64,000 nucleotides of DNA from the NCBI RefSeq assembly GCF_003952465.1, contig NZ_CP034448.1, forward strand, positions 434,001-498,000, in the 5' to 3' direction. Positions within the stretch are counted from its first letter, which is position 1, and each line of letters opens with the position of its first letter. This DNA is from Mesorhizobium sp. M1B.F.Ca.ET.045.04.1.1 (GTDB lineage Bacteria; Pseudomonadota; Alphaproteobacteria; Rhizobiales; Rhizobiaceae). Under the pieces are notes generated by a model. It saw only the letters and a list, made by a program, of their open reading frames with translations, made no database searches and was not told the origin of the DNA. Positions 48,941-58,245 of this stretch are shown piece by piece. The position numbers and the translations under genes are program-made.

Positions 48941-49165
48941 GCGATTGGCCGAAGCCTTCGTGACGTCGTCATCCACGGGCGGAGCGACGCGAGCGCAGAC
49001 CCGAGGATCCATTCCGTGACTTTGATCGTAAGGGTGCTGAGGAGCAGAATTCTGAACAGTCGCAACGCTTTGAAGTCACGGAATGGATTCTATGGTCTGC
49101 GCCGCGTCGCTCGCTCCTTGCTTCGCCATAGAATGACGACACGATACGTGTTCAGGCTAATCGCC
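48941..49165. repeat. Palindromic element, GATTGG-CGTCATCC family (copy 2)
   Basis: The left end has GCGATTGGCCGAAGCC and CGTCATCC (48967-48974). The centre has GGATCCATTCCGTGAC and its mirrored GTCACGGAATGGATTC, and the right end has GAATGACG (49131-49138) and GCTAATCGCC. The remaining bases to 49345, before the flavin-dependent gene, show nothing further. Confidence 0.85.
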
Positions 49166-49345
49166 GAGGTATGTGGCCGACAACGCAACATCCGGGCCGT
49201 CAAGACCTCTACCTCGAGGCACGCGACGGCTGGCCGGCATGTCACAGCCTGGTGGCCTACTCGGTTCGGTTGCCTTACACGAAGACGGGCCTAGGTTGGG
49301 TGGCCAGACGGCTGCCGATTTTGAAGGCAGCCGAAGGGCCGCACT

Positions 49346-50290
49346 ATGCATCTCGCCATTTCGCTCAACATCGCCGCCGACGGACAAGACATCCTAGACT
49401 TCGGCCAGATCAGCGCCATCGTGCGGAACCTGGAAGCGGCGGGCGTCGACATGGTTATCATTTCCGACTCCGCCGACGCGCCATCGACCAGCCCGTTCGA
49501 AGCGACGACGCTCATCGCCGCGTTGGCGACGGTGACGGAGACGATCGGGCTCGTCGCCGGCGCCTCGACGCTCGCGCACCAGCCCTACAATCTGGCGCGC
49601 CGCTTCGCCTCGCTCGACATCATCAGCCACGGCCGCACCGGCTGGAACGCGACGCTCGTGCAGAACCCTCGCGAGGCGGCGAATTTCAGCCGGCCGGAAG
49701 GCATTGCCGACGACGATTTCCGCCGCCGCGCGGAAGAGTTCATCGGTATCGTGCAGGGCCTGTGGCGAGGCTGGGACGCGGACGCCCTGCTGTTCGACAA
49801 GGCCGGCGGCCGGTTCCACGATCCAGACAAGATGCATTTCCTCGACCACAAGGGCGAGTTCTTCTCCGTGCGGGGCCCGCTCAACGTCGCCCGCTCGCCG
49901 CAGGACACGCCGGTGCTGGTCATGTCGGGTCTGGGGGAGGCAGATTTCGATTTCGGCGCCAAAGTCGCCGACGTCGTGCTGATCGAGGCGGAGGGCGCCA
50001 AGGCAACCTATGACGTTCTCAAGCGCCGCGCGGTTGCCGCCGGACGCGAACCCATGAAGGTGCTGATGACGGTTGGCTTGGACGAACTTGCGGCTGGCGG
50101 GCTTGAAGACCGGTTCGACACCAAAAGCTGCGATGGTTTCAATTTCGCTTTGCCGGCTGATATTTCTGCGCTCGATCACTTCACCGACCGCATCCTGCCG
50201 GAACTTCGCCGTCGCGGCTTGGCCCGATCGGCTGATGCCGGGGCAACGCTGCGCGGACATCTCAGACATGGCGAGGGAGGCGCCAAATGA
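49346..50290 (+). CDS. LLM-class flavin-dependent monooxygenase, short form
   Basis: This 314-residue luciferase-like TIM-barrel protein has VIISDSADAPSTSPFEATTLIAALATVTETIGLVAGASTL, NLARRFASLDIISHGRTGWNATL and AANFSRPEG. These fit the NtaA/SnaA/DszA group that uses FMNH2. It is shorter than the usual ~440 residues and lacks the typical C-terminal segment of its neighbour. It overlaps the next gene by four bases (ATGA), and the two probably form a pair. The substrate is unknown. Confidence 0.85.
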   Translation: MHLAISLNIAADGQDILDFGQISAIVRNLEAAGVDMVIISDSADAPSTSPFEATTLIAALATVTETIGLVAGASTLAHQPYNLARRFASLDIISHGRTGWNATLVQNPREAANFSRPEGIADDDFRRRAEEFIGIVQGLWRGWDADALLFDKAGGRFHDPDKMHFLDHKGEFFSVRGPLNVARSPQDTPVLVMSGLGEADFDFGAKVADVVLIEAEGAKATYDVLKRRAVAAGREPMKVLMTVGLDELAAGGLEDRFDTKSCDGFNFALPADISALDHFTDRILPELRRRGLARSADAGATLRGHLRHGEGGAK

Positions 50291-51537
50291 GCGCGCGTCA
50301 GATGAAGCTCGGGCTGTTCCTGTGGGCCACCGGCCACCATATCGCCGCCTGGCGCCATCCGGACGCGCATGTCACGGCCGGCATCGACATCGACCACTAC
50401 ATTAAACTGGCGCGGACGGCGGAAGCGGCGAAGTTCGACATGGTGTTTTGCGAGGACGCCGCCGGCCTGCGCGAGGCCAATATCAACATCGCCAGCCAGA
50501 CCTCACGCTCGATCGGCTTCGAGCCGATCAGCCTGCTTTCAGCGCTTGCCGCGCAGACCGAGCGCATCGGCCTCGTGTCGACGGCCTCGACCAGCTACAA
50601 CGAGCCTTACGGGCTGGCACGCATGTTCGCCTCGCTCGACAATCTGAGCGGCGGCCGCGCCGGCTGGAACCTGGTCACTTCGGCAAATCCTATCGAGGCC
50701 GCGAATTTCGGTTCGACGGGCTTGAGGCCGCATGCCGACCGCTACGAACGCGCGCGCGAATTCGCCGCCGTCGTCACCGGCCTGTGGCGCCGCAAGGCGG
50801 CCGGCCATGACGGCCAGAGCTTTTCAGTACGCGACCCGCTCGACATACCGCCGTCGCCGCAGGGCGCGCCGGTGATGGTGCAGGCCGGCGCCTCCGACGA
50901 CGGCAAGGACCTTGCCGCACGGACCGCCGATGTCGTGTTCTCGGCGGCGCAGACTTTCGAGGACGCCAAGGCCTTCTATGACGATCTCAAGGGTCGGCTG
51001 GCCGCCTATGGCCGCCAGCCGGACGACGTGAAGATCATGCCCGGCGTGGCGCCGATCGTCGCGGCAACGAAAGCCGAGGCCCAGGCCAAGTACGACGCGC
51101 TGCAGGAACTGATCCCCGACGATGTCGGCGTCGCGCTGCTTTCCAGCTATCTCAGCATCTCCGACCTCTGGCACTATCCGATCGACGGACCGTTGCCCGA
51201 GCTGCCGGAGAGCCAGGGCATGAAGAGCCGGCAGGCGCTGGTCATCGAGCAGGCGCGGCGCGACGGTCTGTCGATCCGCGAGCTCGCGCGTTACTTTGCC
51301 GGCGCGCGCGGCCACTGGCGCGTCGTCGGCACGGCCGAGCAGATCGCCGACGAATTGCAGGCGCGGTTCGAAGGCGGCGCCGCCGACGGCTTCAATGTGA
51401 TGCCCTCCTGGTTTCCGGGCGAATTGGACGCCTTCGGGACGATGGTCGTGCCGGAGTTGCAGCGGCGCGGCCTGTTCCGCAAGGACTATGAAGGCCGCAC
51501 GCTGCGCGAGCATCTCGGCTTGAGACGGCCGATGTGA
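50287..51537 (+). CDS. NtaA/DmoA-family FMN-dependent monooxygenase
   Basis: This 416-residue LLM-class enzyme has LGLFLWATGHHIAAWRHPDA near the N-terminus, typical of NtaA/DmoA proteins. LVSTASTSYNEPYGLARMFASLDNLSGGRAGWNLVTS and AANFGSTG place FMN and substrate in the barrel. Relatives oxidise nitrilotriacetate, dimethyl sulfide or dibenzothiophene sulfone and need a separate flavin reductase, which is not visible here. Nitrogen or sulfur scavenging is the likely theme. Confidence 0.88.
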   Translation: MSARQMKLGLFLWATGHHIAAWRHPDAHVTAGIDIDHYIKLARTAEAAKFDMVFCEDAAGLREANINIASQTSRSIGFEPISLLSALAAQTERIGLVSTASTSYNEPYGLARMFASLDNLSGGRAGWNLVTSANPIEAANFGSTGLRPHADRYERAREFAAVVTGLWRRKAAGHDGQSFSVRDPLDIPPSPQGAPVMVQAGASDDGKDLAARTADVVFSAAQTFEDAKAFYDDLKGRLAAYGRQPDDVKIMPGVAPIVAATKAEAQAKYDALQELIPDDVGVALLSSYLSISDLWHYPIDGPLPELPESQGMKSRQALVIEQARRDGLSIRELARYFAGARGHWRVVGTAEQIADELQARFEGGAADGFNVMPSWFPGELDAFGTMVVPELQRRGLFRKDYEGRTLREHLGLRRPM

Positions 51538-51603
51538 GGGCTTTGGTTTTACGCAATTGCGGACGGAAAACCGCGGAGCACCTTTCCTGGAATTGCTTGA
51601 GCC

Positions 51604-52434
51604 TCAGTCCATCAGCCGGGCTGTTCCGGACACCCTGATCGAGCTGCCGGGCATCGGCGGAATGTCGGCATGGAGCCGCGAGCGCATGCCCATGTCCTCG
51701 CCCTGGACGATGTCGATCGAGCCGCCATGCGGCCAGCCGATGTCACGCAGATAGCCGGCAAAGGCCGCGGTGGCGGCGCCCGTCGCCGGATCCTCATAGA
51801 CGCCGCCGGAGGCGAACGGATTGCGCGTGTGGAAGAGGCGCGGCGTTTCGGCAAAAGCGAGCAGGATCGTGATCAGTCCTTCGCGTCGCATCAGGGCCTG
51901 GCTCTGCTTGAAATCATAAGCCATCGCCGCAAGCGCCTCGCGTGACTTCAGCGCCAGCACGAAATGGTCGGAGCCGCCATGGATCAGCGCCGGAGGAATG
52001 GCCGGATCGAGATCACCGGCCACGTAGCCGAACAACGCCAGCATTTCGGCGACAAGCCCTGGCGCCGCGGGCTTGCTGCGCGTCGGCGGAGACTGCAGCG
52101 CGGCGGCGAAGTTGGAGCCCTCGCGGAATCCTTCGACTGTTATCCCGGCCTGATTGAGGGCCAGCGCGAAAATCCCGTCGCCGAACCGCCGGACCAGTCC
52201 AGCGCCGAGCGCGATCGTGGCGTGGCCGCAGAACGGCACCTCCGATTCCGGCGAGAAATAGCGCACGCGCCAGCCGTCACCGTCCGGCGCGGCGAAGGCG
52301 GTTTCCGAGAATCCGACCTCGGCAGCGATGCGCTGCATGTCGGCCGCATCGGGCAAGACGTCGCCGATCACCACGCCGGCTGGATTGCCGCCGCTGTTCC
52401 CGTCCGAAAATGCAGCAATGCGCAATACGTCCAT
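51604..52434 (-). CDS. PhzF-family isomerase
   Basis: This 276-residue protein of the PhzF/diaminopimelate-epimerase fold has FSDGNSGGNPAGVVIGD and the catalytic-Glu segment GFSETAFAAP. FSPESEVPFCGHATIALG and DPATGAATAAFAGYL complete the pattern. PhzF itself isomerises a phenazine precursor, but most family members have unknown substrates and no phenazine genes are nearby. I chose the ATG at 52434 (MDVLRIAAF); the open frame extends upstream without protein character. It is convergent with the flavin monooxygenase pair. Confidence 0.88.
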   Translation of the reverse strand: MDVLRIAAFSDGNSGGNPAGVVIGDVLPDAADMQRIAAEVGFSETAFAAPDGDGWRVRYFSPESEVPFCGHATIALGAGLVRRFGDGIFALALNQAGITVEGFREGSNFAAALQSPPTRSKPAAPGLVAEMLALFGYVAGDLDPAIPPALIHGGSDHFVLALKSREALAAMAYDFKQSQALMRREGLITILLAFAETPRLFHTRNPFASGGVYEDPATGAATAAFAGYLRDIGWPHGGSIDIVQGEDMGMRSRLHADIPPMPGSSIRVSGTARLMD

Positions 52435-52649
52435 ATCGCTCGTCCCGTGTTCGTCGCTCGTGTTCGTCAGGCGCGCAGAAAACACGTTCCGGACCGGTTT
52501 GGGAAACGAAGAAAGCGACGAGCAGCTGTGAGCGTCGGTCATATCTCAGGCGCTTTACCGCTAGCTCCTCGACACAGGGATTAGGGTTGCAAGCAGTCAG
52601 CGGGCAAGATTTTCACCGTTCGTTTCCGTGAAATCAGCGCAAGTGCTGG

Positions 52650-52885
52650 GGATTGGCTGAAGCCTCCCCAACTTCGTCATCCCAGGGCGAAGCAGGAGCG
52701 CAGCTCCGTCGCGGAGACCCTGGGATCCATTCCGTTACCTTGACCGAAGAGCGCAGCGGAGCAGAATTTTGCACCGTCACAACGCCTCGAAGTCACGGCA
52801 CGGATCCTTGGGTCTGCGCGGTACGCTTCGCTTCCCGCTCCGACCAAGGATGACGACAAGACAGGCGTTTGGGCCAATCTCCAAG
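52650..52885. repeat. Palindromic element, GATTGG-CGTCATCC family (copy 3)
   Basis: GATTGGCTGAAGCC and CGTCATCC (52675-52682) are mirrored by GGATGACG (52848-52855) and GGCCAATC (52872-52879), with a GGGATCCATTCCG block inside. It lies between phzF-like and xdhC, both on the reverse strand. The remaining gap 52435-52650 shows no gene. Confidence 0.85.
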
Positions 52886-52920
52886 GCATGCGACCTGCCA
52901 AGGAAACCACAATGGCGGTA

Positions 52921-53916
52921 TCAGCCGGCCATCGCCTTCTCGGGCGCGGCCGACGCCTCGGCTGCATGCGACACCAGCGCCGTCATGATCTCGGCCGTGG
53001 CAAGTGCTGCAATCACCGGCGGGCGCTTGTCCTTCACCGCGTTGCCGCCGATCGGTGAGACGAGGCGGTTGAACTCGGCCTCGCTGCCGTCGGCGGACTT
53101 CAGGAACCAGTTCTTGAAAGTCGCCTTCTTGGTCTTCGAGCCGATCATGCCGACATAGGCGGCGTCTTCGCGCTTCAGCGCCTCGGCGACGATCAGGAAA
53201 TCCAGCGCATGGTCGTGGGTGAGGATGGCGAAGGCCGACCCCGCCGGCGCCTCCCGCACCGCGCTTTCGGGCATCGGCGTCAGCTGGGTCTCGACCGTTT
53301 CCGGCATGCCTTCCAGGGCCTCGGCCCGCGTTTCGACCACGACAGCATGGACGGGCAGCAGCGAGAGCGACGCTGCCAGCGCCTGGCCGACGTGCCCGCC
53401 GCCGAAAAGATAGACATGAGGGAGATGCGCTTCCTCGGCCTCGGCCTTGGCGATCAATTCCTGTTCGAGGGTCGCATCGACCGGCCGGATCAGCACCTCG
53501 ACGCGCCCACCGCAGCACTGTCCGATCTCCGGCCCGAGTGGCACGTCGAGCGTGGCGCAAACCTCGTCGACCTCGATGCGGGCTTCCCTCCCCCTTGAGG
53601 GGAGGGTGGCGGCGGAGCCGCCGGGTGGGGTCGCCGCGGCAGTGCTCGACGCCCTTGTGGTGCCTCCTGAGAGGACCCCCTCTGGCCGCTTCGCGGCCAT
53701 CTCCCCCTCAAGGGGGGAGATGAGCTGCCGCGCCTTGTCGATGGCCATAAATTCGAGCTGGCCGCCGCCGATGGTGCCGAAAATCGCCGATGCCGAGACG
53801 AGCATGAAGGCGCCGGCCTCGCGCGGCGTCGAGCCTTTCGTCGCCGCGACCTCGACCAGCGCGACCCGGCCTGTCTGGCCGAGAAACGCCTTCAAGCTTT
53901 GCACGTTCGAGTTCAT
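52921..53916 (-). CDS. xdhC: XdhC, xanthine dehydrogenase molybdenum-cofactor chaperone, with in-frame repeat insert
   Basis: This 331-residue protein binds and sulfurates the molybdenum cofactor before insertion in XdhAB. The N-terminal domain is intact (VALVEVAATKGSTPREAGAFMLV, GTIGGGQLEFMAID), as are IGQCCGGRVEVL (Cys134-Cys135) and the C-terminal Rossmann domain (HVYLFGGGHVGQALAASL, LTHDHALD, YVGMIGSKTK). Between about residues 66 and 112 lies a stretch (SPLEGEMAAKRPEG...TLPSRGREA) that is the translation of a palindromic element. I chose the ATG at 53916 because an AGGA site lies nine bases before it; 53925 is possible. It ends the xdh operon. Confidence 0.9.
   Translation of the reverse strand: MNSNVQSLKAFLGQTGRVALVEVAATKGSTPREAGAFMLVSASAIFGTIGGGQLEFMAIDKARQLISPLEGEMAAKRPEGVLSGGTTRASSTAAATPPGGSAATLPSRGREARIEVDEVCATLDVPLGPEIGQCCGGRVEVLIRPVDATLEQELIAKAEAEEAHLPHVYLFGGGHVGQALAASLSLLPVHAVVVETRAEALEGMPETVETQLTPMPESAVREAPAGSAFAILTHDHALDFLIVAEALKREDAAYVGMIGSKTKKATFKNWFLKSADGSEAEFNRLVSPIGGNAVKDKRPPVIAALATAEIMTALVSHAAEASAAPEKAMAG
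53584..53726. repeat. Palindromic element inserted in frame inside xdhC
   Basis: About 141 bases with ends CTCCCCCTTGAGGGGAGG (from 53589) and CTCCCCCTCAAGGGGGGAG (to 53719) form an inverted repeat, with an inner GGCGGCGGAGCCGCC hairpin. Composition and design match the intergenic TTCTCCCC elements. The reading frame of xdhC passes through without a stop, adding about 47 residues. Confidence 0.85.
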
Positions 53917-53978
53917 CGTCTGCATTCCTAACGCCGAAACATAGTGTTTTTCGGCCCGAATTGCACGTTTTGGCCCGC

Positions 53979-56336
53979 TCAGGCCGGCTTTGCGGCTTCC
54001 CGCTTCAGCCTTTCGATGGCCATAAGCACCCGCTCCGGCGTCGCCGGCGCATCCAGGCGCGGACAGGTCCTGTGGTCCGCGACGCTTGCCACGGCATCGG
54101 AGAGCGCATGCAGCACCGACATGCCGAGCGGGAAAGGCGGCTCGCCGACAGCCTTGGAGCGATGCACGGTCGGCTCGTTCGCTTCGGACCAGTCGGCCAG
54201 CGTGACATTGAAGATTTTCGGGCGGTCGGAGGCGAGCGGGATCTTGTAGGTCGACGGCGCATAGGTGCGCAGCCGGCCCTTGTCGTCCCACCATAGCTCC
54301 TCGGTGGTCAGCCAGCCCATGCCCTGGATGAAGCCGCCCTCGATCTGGCCGAGATCGATGGCGCGGTTCAGCGAGCGGCCGGTCTCGTGCAGGATGTCGG
54401 TGCGCTCGACCACATATTCGCCGGTCAGCGTGTCGACCGACACCTCCGAACACGAAGCGCCGTAAGCGAAATAGTAGAATGGCCTGCCTTCGCCCTTGTC
54501 GCGGTTCCAGTGGATCTTCGGCGTTTTGTAGAAGCCTGCCGCCGAAAGCTGGATGCGGGCCATATAGGCCTGCTTGACCAGATCGCCGAAGGGTATCTCC
54601 TGGTTGCCGATGCGGACCCGGTTGGGCAGGAACAGCACCTGGTCACGCGGCACCTGGTATTTTTCCAAGGCGAAATTGGTCAGCCGGTCCTTGATCTGGC
54701 GAGCGGCGTTCTGCGCTGCCATGCCGTTGAGGTCGGAGCCCGACGATGCCGCCGTAGCCGAGGTGTTCGGCACCTTGCCGGTGGTGGTCGCGGTGATCTT
54801 GACCTGGTCGAGGTCGATCTGGAACTCTTCCGCCACCACCTGCGCCACCTTGAGGTAGAGGCCCTGCCCCATCTCGGTGCCGCCGTGATTCAGGTGCACG
54901 GACCCGTCGGTGTAGACGTGCACCAGCGCGCCGGCCTGGTTGTAGTGCGTGGCGGTGAAAGAGATGCCGAACTTGACCGGCGTCAGCGCCAGTCCGCGCT
55001 TGATGAAGCGGCTGTTGTTGTTGAAAGCACTGATCTCGCGCCGGCGCCGCGCATAGTTCGAGCTCGCCTCCAGCTCGGCGACGATGCGGTGAATGACGTT
55101 GTCCTCGACCGTCTGGTGGTAGGGCGTGATGTTGCGATCGCCCTCCTTGTCACCGCCGTAGAAATTCTTCTTGCGGATCTCGAGCGGGTCCTTGCCGACC
55201 GCGAAAGCCACTTCGTCGATGACACGCTCCGCGCCTACCATGCCCTGCGGGCCGCCGAAGCCGCGGAAGGCGGTGTTCGAGACCGTGTTGGTGTAGAGCG
55301 GCGCCGACTGGGCGTGCACCGCCGGCCAGAAATAGGTGTTGTCGCAGTGGAACAGCGCGCGGTCGGTGACCGGGCCGGACAAATCCGACGAGAAGCCGCA
55401 GCGCGCCGCGAACATGAAGTCGACGCCGAGGATGTTGCCGTCGTCGTCGAAGCCGACCTCGTAGTCGATGAGGAAGTCGTGCCGCTTGCCGGTGGCGGTC
55501 ATATCGTCGTCGCGGTCGGGCCGGATCTTGACCGCGCGATGGTGGCGTTTGGCGGCGATCGCCGCGAGCGCCGCGAACTGGTTGCCCTGCGTTTCCTTGC
55601 CGCCGAAGCCGCCGCCCATGCGCCGGATTTCCACCGTGATGGCGTTGCTCGGGACACCCAGCGCATGGCTCACCATATGCTGGACCTCGCTCGGATGCTG
55701 GGTCGAGGAATAGATGGTGACGTCCTGGTCCTCGCCGGGGACAGCCATGGCGATATGGCCTTCGAGATAGAAGTGCTCCTGACCGCCGAGGCGCATCTTG
55801 CCCTTGAGCCTTCGGGGGGCGGTCTTGATGGCAGTCGCAGCATCGCCGCGCCTCAGCGTCAGCGGCGGCGTGACGAGCTTGCCCTTCCTCGGGTCGATCT
55901 CGCCGATGTCGGTGACGAAAGGCAATTGCTCGTATGCGACCTTGGCCAGCCTTGTGGCGCGGCGGGCCTGCTCGCGCGTCTCGGCGATGACGCAGAAGAT
56001 GGGCTGCCCGAAAAACTCAACCTTGCCGTCGGCGAGCACCGGCTCATCGTGGCGGCCGGTCGGCGAAATGTCGTTCTCGCCGGGAATGTCCTTTGCCGTC
56101 AGCACGTCGACGACGCCGGGAGCGGCGCGCACCGCCGAGAGGTCAATCTCGGTGATTGTCGCATGCGTCGCCGTGGACAGACCGAGACAGCCATGCAGCG
56201 TGCCGGCCGGCTCCGGCATATCGTCGATATAGACCGCCGTGCCGCTGACATGCTTGTGCGCGGAATCATGCCTCTGGTCGCTGGCGACACCGCCCGAGAT
56301 CTTCTGCGCCTTGAGATTGGGGACGTGCTTGGTCAT
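53979..56336 (-). CDS. xdhB: Xanthine dehydrogenase, molybdopterin-binding subunit
   Basis: This 785-residue large subunit has N-terminal VSGTAVYIDDMPEPAGTLHGCLGLS and GGQEHFYLEGHIAMAVPGE, the region of the conserved Gln near molybdenum. FRGFGGPQGM holds the substrate-binding Arg, and GTEMGQGLYLKVAQVVAEEF, SSGSDLNGMA and a C-terminal GEPPFPLGMSVLHALSDA with the catalytic Glu region (KAVGEPP) follow. It oxidises hypoxanthine and xanthine to urate. Its start overlaps the xdhA stop by one base. XdhC is encoded 62 bases downstream. Confidence 0.95.
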   Translation of the reverse strand: MTKHVPNLKAQKISGGVASDQRHDSAHKHVSGTAVYIDDMPEPAGTLHGCLGLSTATHATITEIDLSAVRAAPGVVDVLTAKDIPGENDISPTGRHDEPVLADGKVEFFGQPIFCVIAETREQARRATRLAKVAYEQLPFVTDIGEIDPRKGKLVTPPLTLRRGDAATAIKTAPRRLKGKMRLGGQEHFYLEGHIAMAVPGEDQDVTIYSSTQHPSEVQHMVSHALGVPSNAITVEIRRMGGGFGGKETQGNQFAALAAIAAKRHHRAVKIRPDRDDDMTATGKRHDFLIDYEVGFDDDGNILGVDFMFAARCGFSSDLSGPVTDRALFHCDNTYFWPAVHAQSAPLYTNTVSNTAFRGFGGPQGMVGAERVIDEVAFAVGKDPLEIRKKNFYGGDKEGDRNITPYHQTVEDNVIHRIVAELEASSNYARRRREISAFNNNSRFIKRGLALTPVKFGISFTATHYNQAGALVHVYTDGSVHLNHGGTEMGQGLYLKVAQVVAEEFQIDLDQVKITATTTGKVPNTSATAASSGSDLNGMAAQNAARQIKDRLTNFALEKYQVPRDQVLFLPNRVRIGNQEIPFGDLVKQAYMARIQLSAAGFYKTPKIHWNRDKGEGRPFYYFAYGASCSEVSVDTLTGEYVVERTDILHETGRSLNRAIDLGQIEGGFIQGMGWLTTEELWWDDKGRLRTYAPSTYKIPLASDRPKIFNVTLADWSEANEPTVHRSKAVGEPPFPLGMSVLHALSDAVASVADHRTCPRLDAPATPERVLMAIERLKREAAKPA

Positions 56337-57811
56337 CAGGCAGCCTCGAAGCGTGAGACCTGGAACGGCGCCCTGGTGCCGGTGGTCTCGACAAAGAAGC
56401 GCAACAAAAGGTTCTTCGCCGCCAGCGCCCGGTATTCGGCGCTCGCGCGCATATCGGAGATCGGCGTGAAGTCGCCGGCATATTCGGCCATCGCGGCCTC
56501 GACAGTCGCTTCGCTCCAGGGCTTGCCGATCAGCGCTCTTTCGACCGCGGCGGCGCGCTTCGGTATCGGCGCCATGCCGCCATAGGCGATGCGGATATCC
56601 GCCACCGTGCCGTCCTTGGCCAGGGTCAGATAAAAGGCCCCCAAGGTCGCGGTGATGTCCTCGTCACGGCGCTTGGTGACCTTGTAGACGGCGAATTTTG
56701 CTTCCTTTGCCGGCACGGGCACATGCACCGCCTCTACGAACTCGCCGGGCTGCCGATCCTGCTTGCCATAGGCGACGAAGAAGGTCTCGAGCGGGATGGT
56801 GCGGCGCGTGTCGCCCTTGCGCAGCGTCAGCTTCGCGCCGAGCGCGATGAAAGGCGGCGGCGTGTCGCCGATCGGCGAGCCGTTGGCGACGTTGCCGCCG
56901 ATGGTGCCCATGTTGCGCACCTGCTCGCCGCCGATGCGATCGACCAGCGGTCCCAATGCCGGGATGCGTTTCGACAGCGTCACGAAGGCCTCGGTATAGG
57001 TGACGCCGGCGCCGATGGTGATGACCCCATCGGCCTCGGAGATCGTGCGCAGGCCGTCGAGACCGCCGATGAAGATCGCCGGCGAGATGTCGCGCATATG
57101 CTTGGTGACCCACAGGCCGACATCGGTCGAGCCGGCAACGATGGTGGCGCCCGGCTGCTTTTCGAGGGTGTCGGCGAAATCATCGACGTTGGCCGGCACG
57201 ATCAGCCGCTGCTTGCCGGAGCCAACCTCGACCCTTGCGCCATCGCACAGCGCTTCCAGCCGGGCGGTGATGTCCTTGCGTTCCACCGCCAGCGGATCCT
57301 TGGCCGCCTTGCCGTAGCTCGAAATGGCACGCGCCGCGCGCATGATCGCCTCGTAGCCGGTGCAGCGGCAGAGATTGCCCTGCAGCGCCTTTTCGATCGC
57401 CGCATCCGAAGGATTGGGCGTCTTCATCCAGAGCGCATAGAGCGACATGATGAAGCCGGGCGTGCAGAAGCCGCATTGGGAGCCGTGGAAATCGACCATC
57501 GCCTGCTGCACGGGATGCAGCTGTTCGCCATTGCCGCGCAGATGCTCAACGGTGACGACATGGGTGCCGTCGAGCGAGCCTATGAAGCGGATGCAGGCGT
57601 TGACGCTTTCGTAGACCAGGCCTTCGGCCGAGAGCTTGCCGATCAGCACCGTGCAGGCGCCGCAATCGCCCTCGGCGCAGCCTTCCTTGGTGCCACGGAG
57701 CGACCGGTTGAGCCGCAGCCAGTCGAGCAATGTCGCGTCGGGCGCGACGTCGTTCAGCGCGACGTCGGCGCCGTTGAGAATAAAGCGTATCTCGTTGCGG
57801 ATCTTGGCCAT
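56336..57811 (-). CDS. xdhA: Xanthine dehydrogenase, small subunit (2Fe-2S and FAD)
   Basis: This 491-residue protein passes electrons from the molybdenum centre to NAD+. The first [2Fe-2S] domain shows CAEGDCGACTVLIG (about 43-56) with a further Cys in SVNACIRF. The second has CGFCTPGFIMSLYAL and GNLCRCTGYEAIMRAA. The FAD domain (about 195-370) has ATIVAGSTDVGLWVTKHM and GGNVANGSPIGDTPPPFIALGA, and a CO-dehydrogenase-like C-terminal domain follows. It starts three bases after uraH ends, so uraH-xdhA-xdhB-xdhC form one operon. Confidence 0.95.
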   Translation of the reverse strand: MAKIRNEIRFILNGADVALNDVAPDATLLDWLRLNRSLRGTKEGCAEGDCGACTVLIGKLSAEGLVYESVNACIRFIGSLDGTHVVTVEHLRGNGEQLHPVQQAMVDFHGSQCGFCTPGFIMSLYALWMKTPNPSDAAIEKALQGNLCRCTGYEAIMRAARAISSYGKAAKDPLAVERKDITARLEALCDGARVEVGSGKQRLIVPANVDDFADTLEKQPGATIVAGSTDVGLWVTKHMRDISPAIFIGGLDGLRTISEADGVITIGAGVTYTEAFVTLSKRIPALGPLVDRIGGEQVRNMGTIGGNVANGSPIGDTPPPFIALGAKLTLRKGDTRRTIPLETFFVAYGKQDRQPGEFVEAVHVPVPAKEAKFAVYKVTKRRDEDITATLGAFYLTLAKDGTVADIRIAYGGMAPIPKRAAAVERALIGKPWSEATVEAAMAEYAGDFTPISDMRASAEYRALAAKNLLLRFFVETTGTRAPFQVSRFEAA

Positions 57812-57814
57812 GTC

Positions 57815-58189
57815 TCAGCTCCCGCGATAGGTCGAGTAGCCGTAGGGCGAAATCAAGAGGGGTACATGATAATGCCGCTCCTCGGCCATGCCGAAGCGGA
57901 TCGGCACGATGTCGAGGAAAGCCGGCTGCGGCAGGCTGATGCCCTGCCCGCGAAGATAGTCTCCGGCGGCGAAGACCAGCTCATATTCGCCGGTGCGGAA
58001 ATCGGCGCCGGCCAGCAGCGGCGCATCGCAGCGGCCGTCATCGTTGGTGGCAACGGTCTTCAAATGCGTGCGGGCCTGCCGCTCGATGCGGAAGAGGTCG
58101 ATCGAGAGGCCTTTTGCCGGCCTGCCGGTCGCGGTATCGAGGACGTGGGTCGTCAGACGCCCGCCATCGGCTTTCGACGTTTCTGCCAC
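57815..58189 (-). CDS. uraH: 5-hydroxyisourate hydrolase
   Basis: This 124-residue transthyretin-like enzyme has the family hallmarks: [22 protein letters not shown] near the N-terminus with catalytic His, an Arg in the central part, [19 protein letters not shown] at the end, and the C-terminal YRGS tetrapeptide. It converts 5-hydroxyisourate to OHCU, the step after PuuD. It leads the leftward xdh operon and diverges from the puuE-uraD gene. Confidence 0.95.
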   Translation of the reverse strand: MAETSKADGGRLTTHVLDTATGRPAKGLSIDLFRIERQARTHLKTVATNDDGRCDAPLLAGADFRTGEYELVFAAGDYLRGQGISLPQPAFLDIVPIRFGMAEERHYHVPLLISPYGYSTYRGS

Positions 58190-58230
58190 TGCCGCCTCCC
58201 ATTCCCGGTACAGTCGAACGTTTTCAGGTC

Positions 58231-58245
58231 AATTGTGCGCCAATT
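58231..58245. promoter_or_regulatory. Inverted repeat between uraH and puuE-uraD, candidate operator
   Basis: AATTG-TGCGC-CAATT is a perfect 5-base inverted repeat with a 5-base spacer, located 41 bases upstream of uraH and 121 bases upstream of puuE-uraD. Its position between two divergent purine operons makes it a candidate site for a shared regulator such as the LysR protein at 48001. A matching motif near puuD was not found by eye. Confidence 0.35.

Noticed and set aside
51604..52434. Phenazine biosynthesis gene cluster
   Set aside because: Only a PhzF-fold protein is present; no other phz gene is in the window and most PhzF relatives are unrelated to phenazines.
43071..52885. Insertion sequences with transposase
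   Set aside because: The repeated elements have inverted ends but only about 200 bases and no transposase frame, so they are reported as non-autonomous palindromic repeats.
54387..56585. 732-codon + strand frame
   Set aside because: Antisense to xdhB; no recognisable domain.
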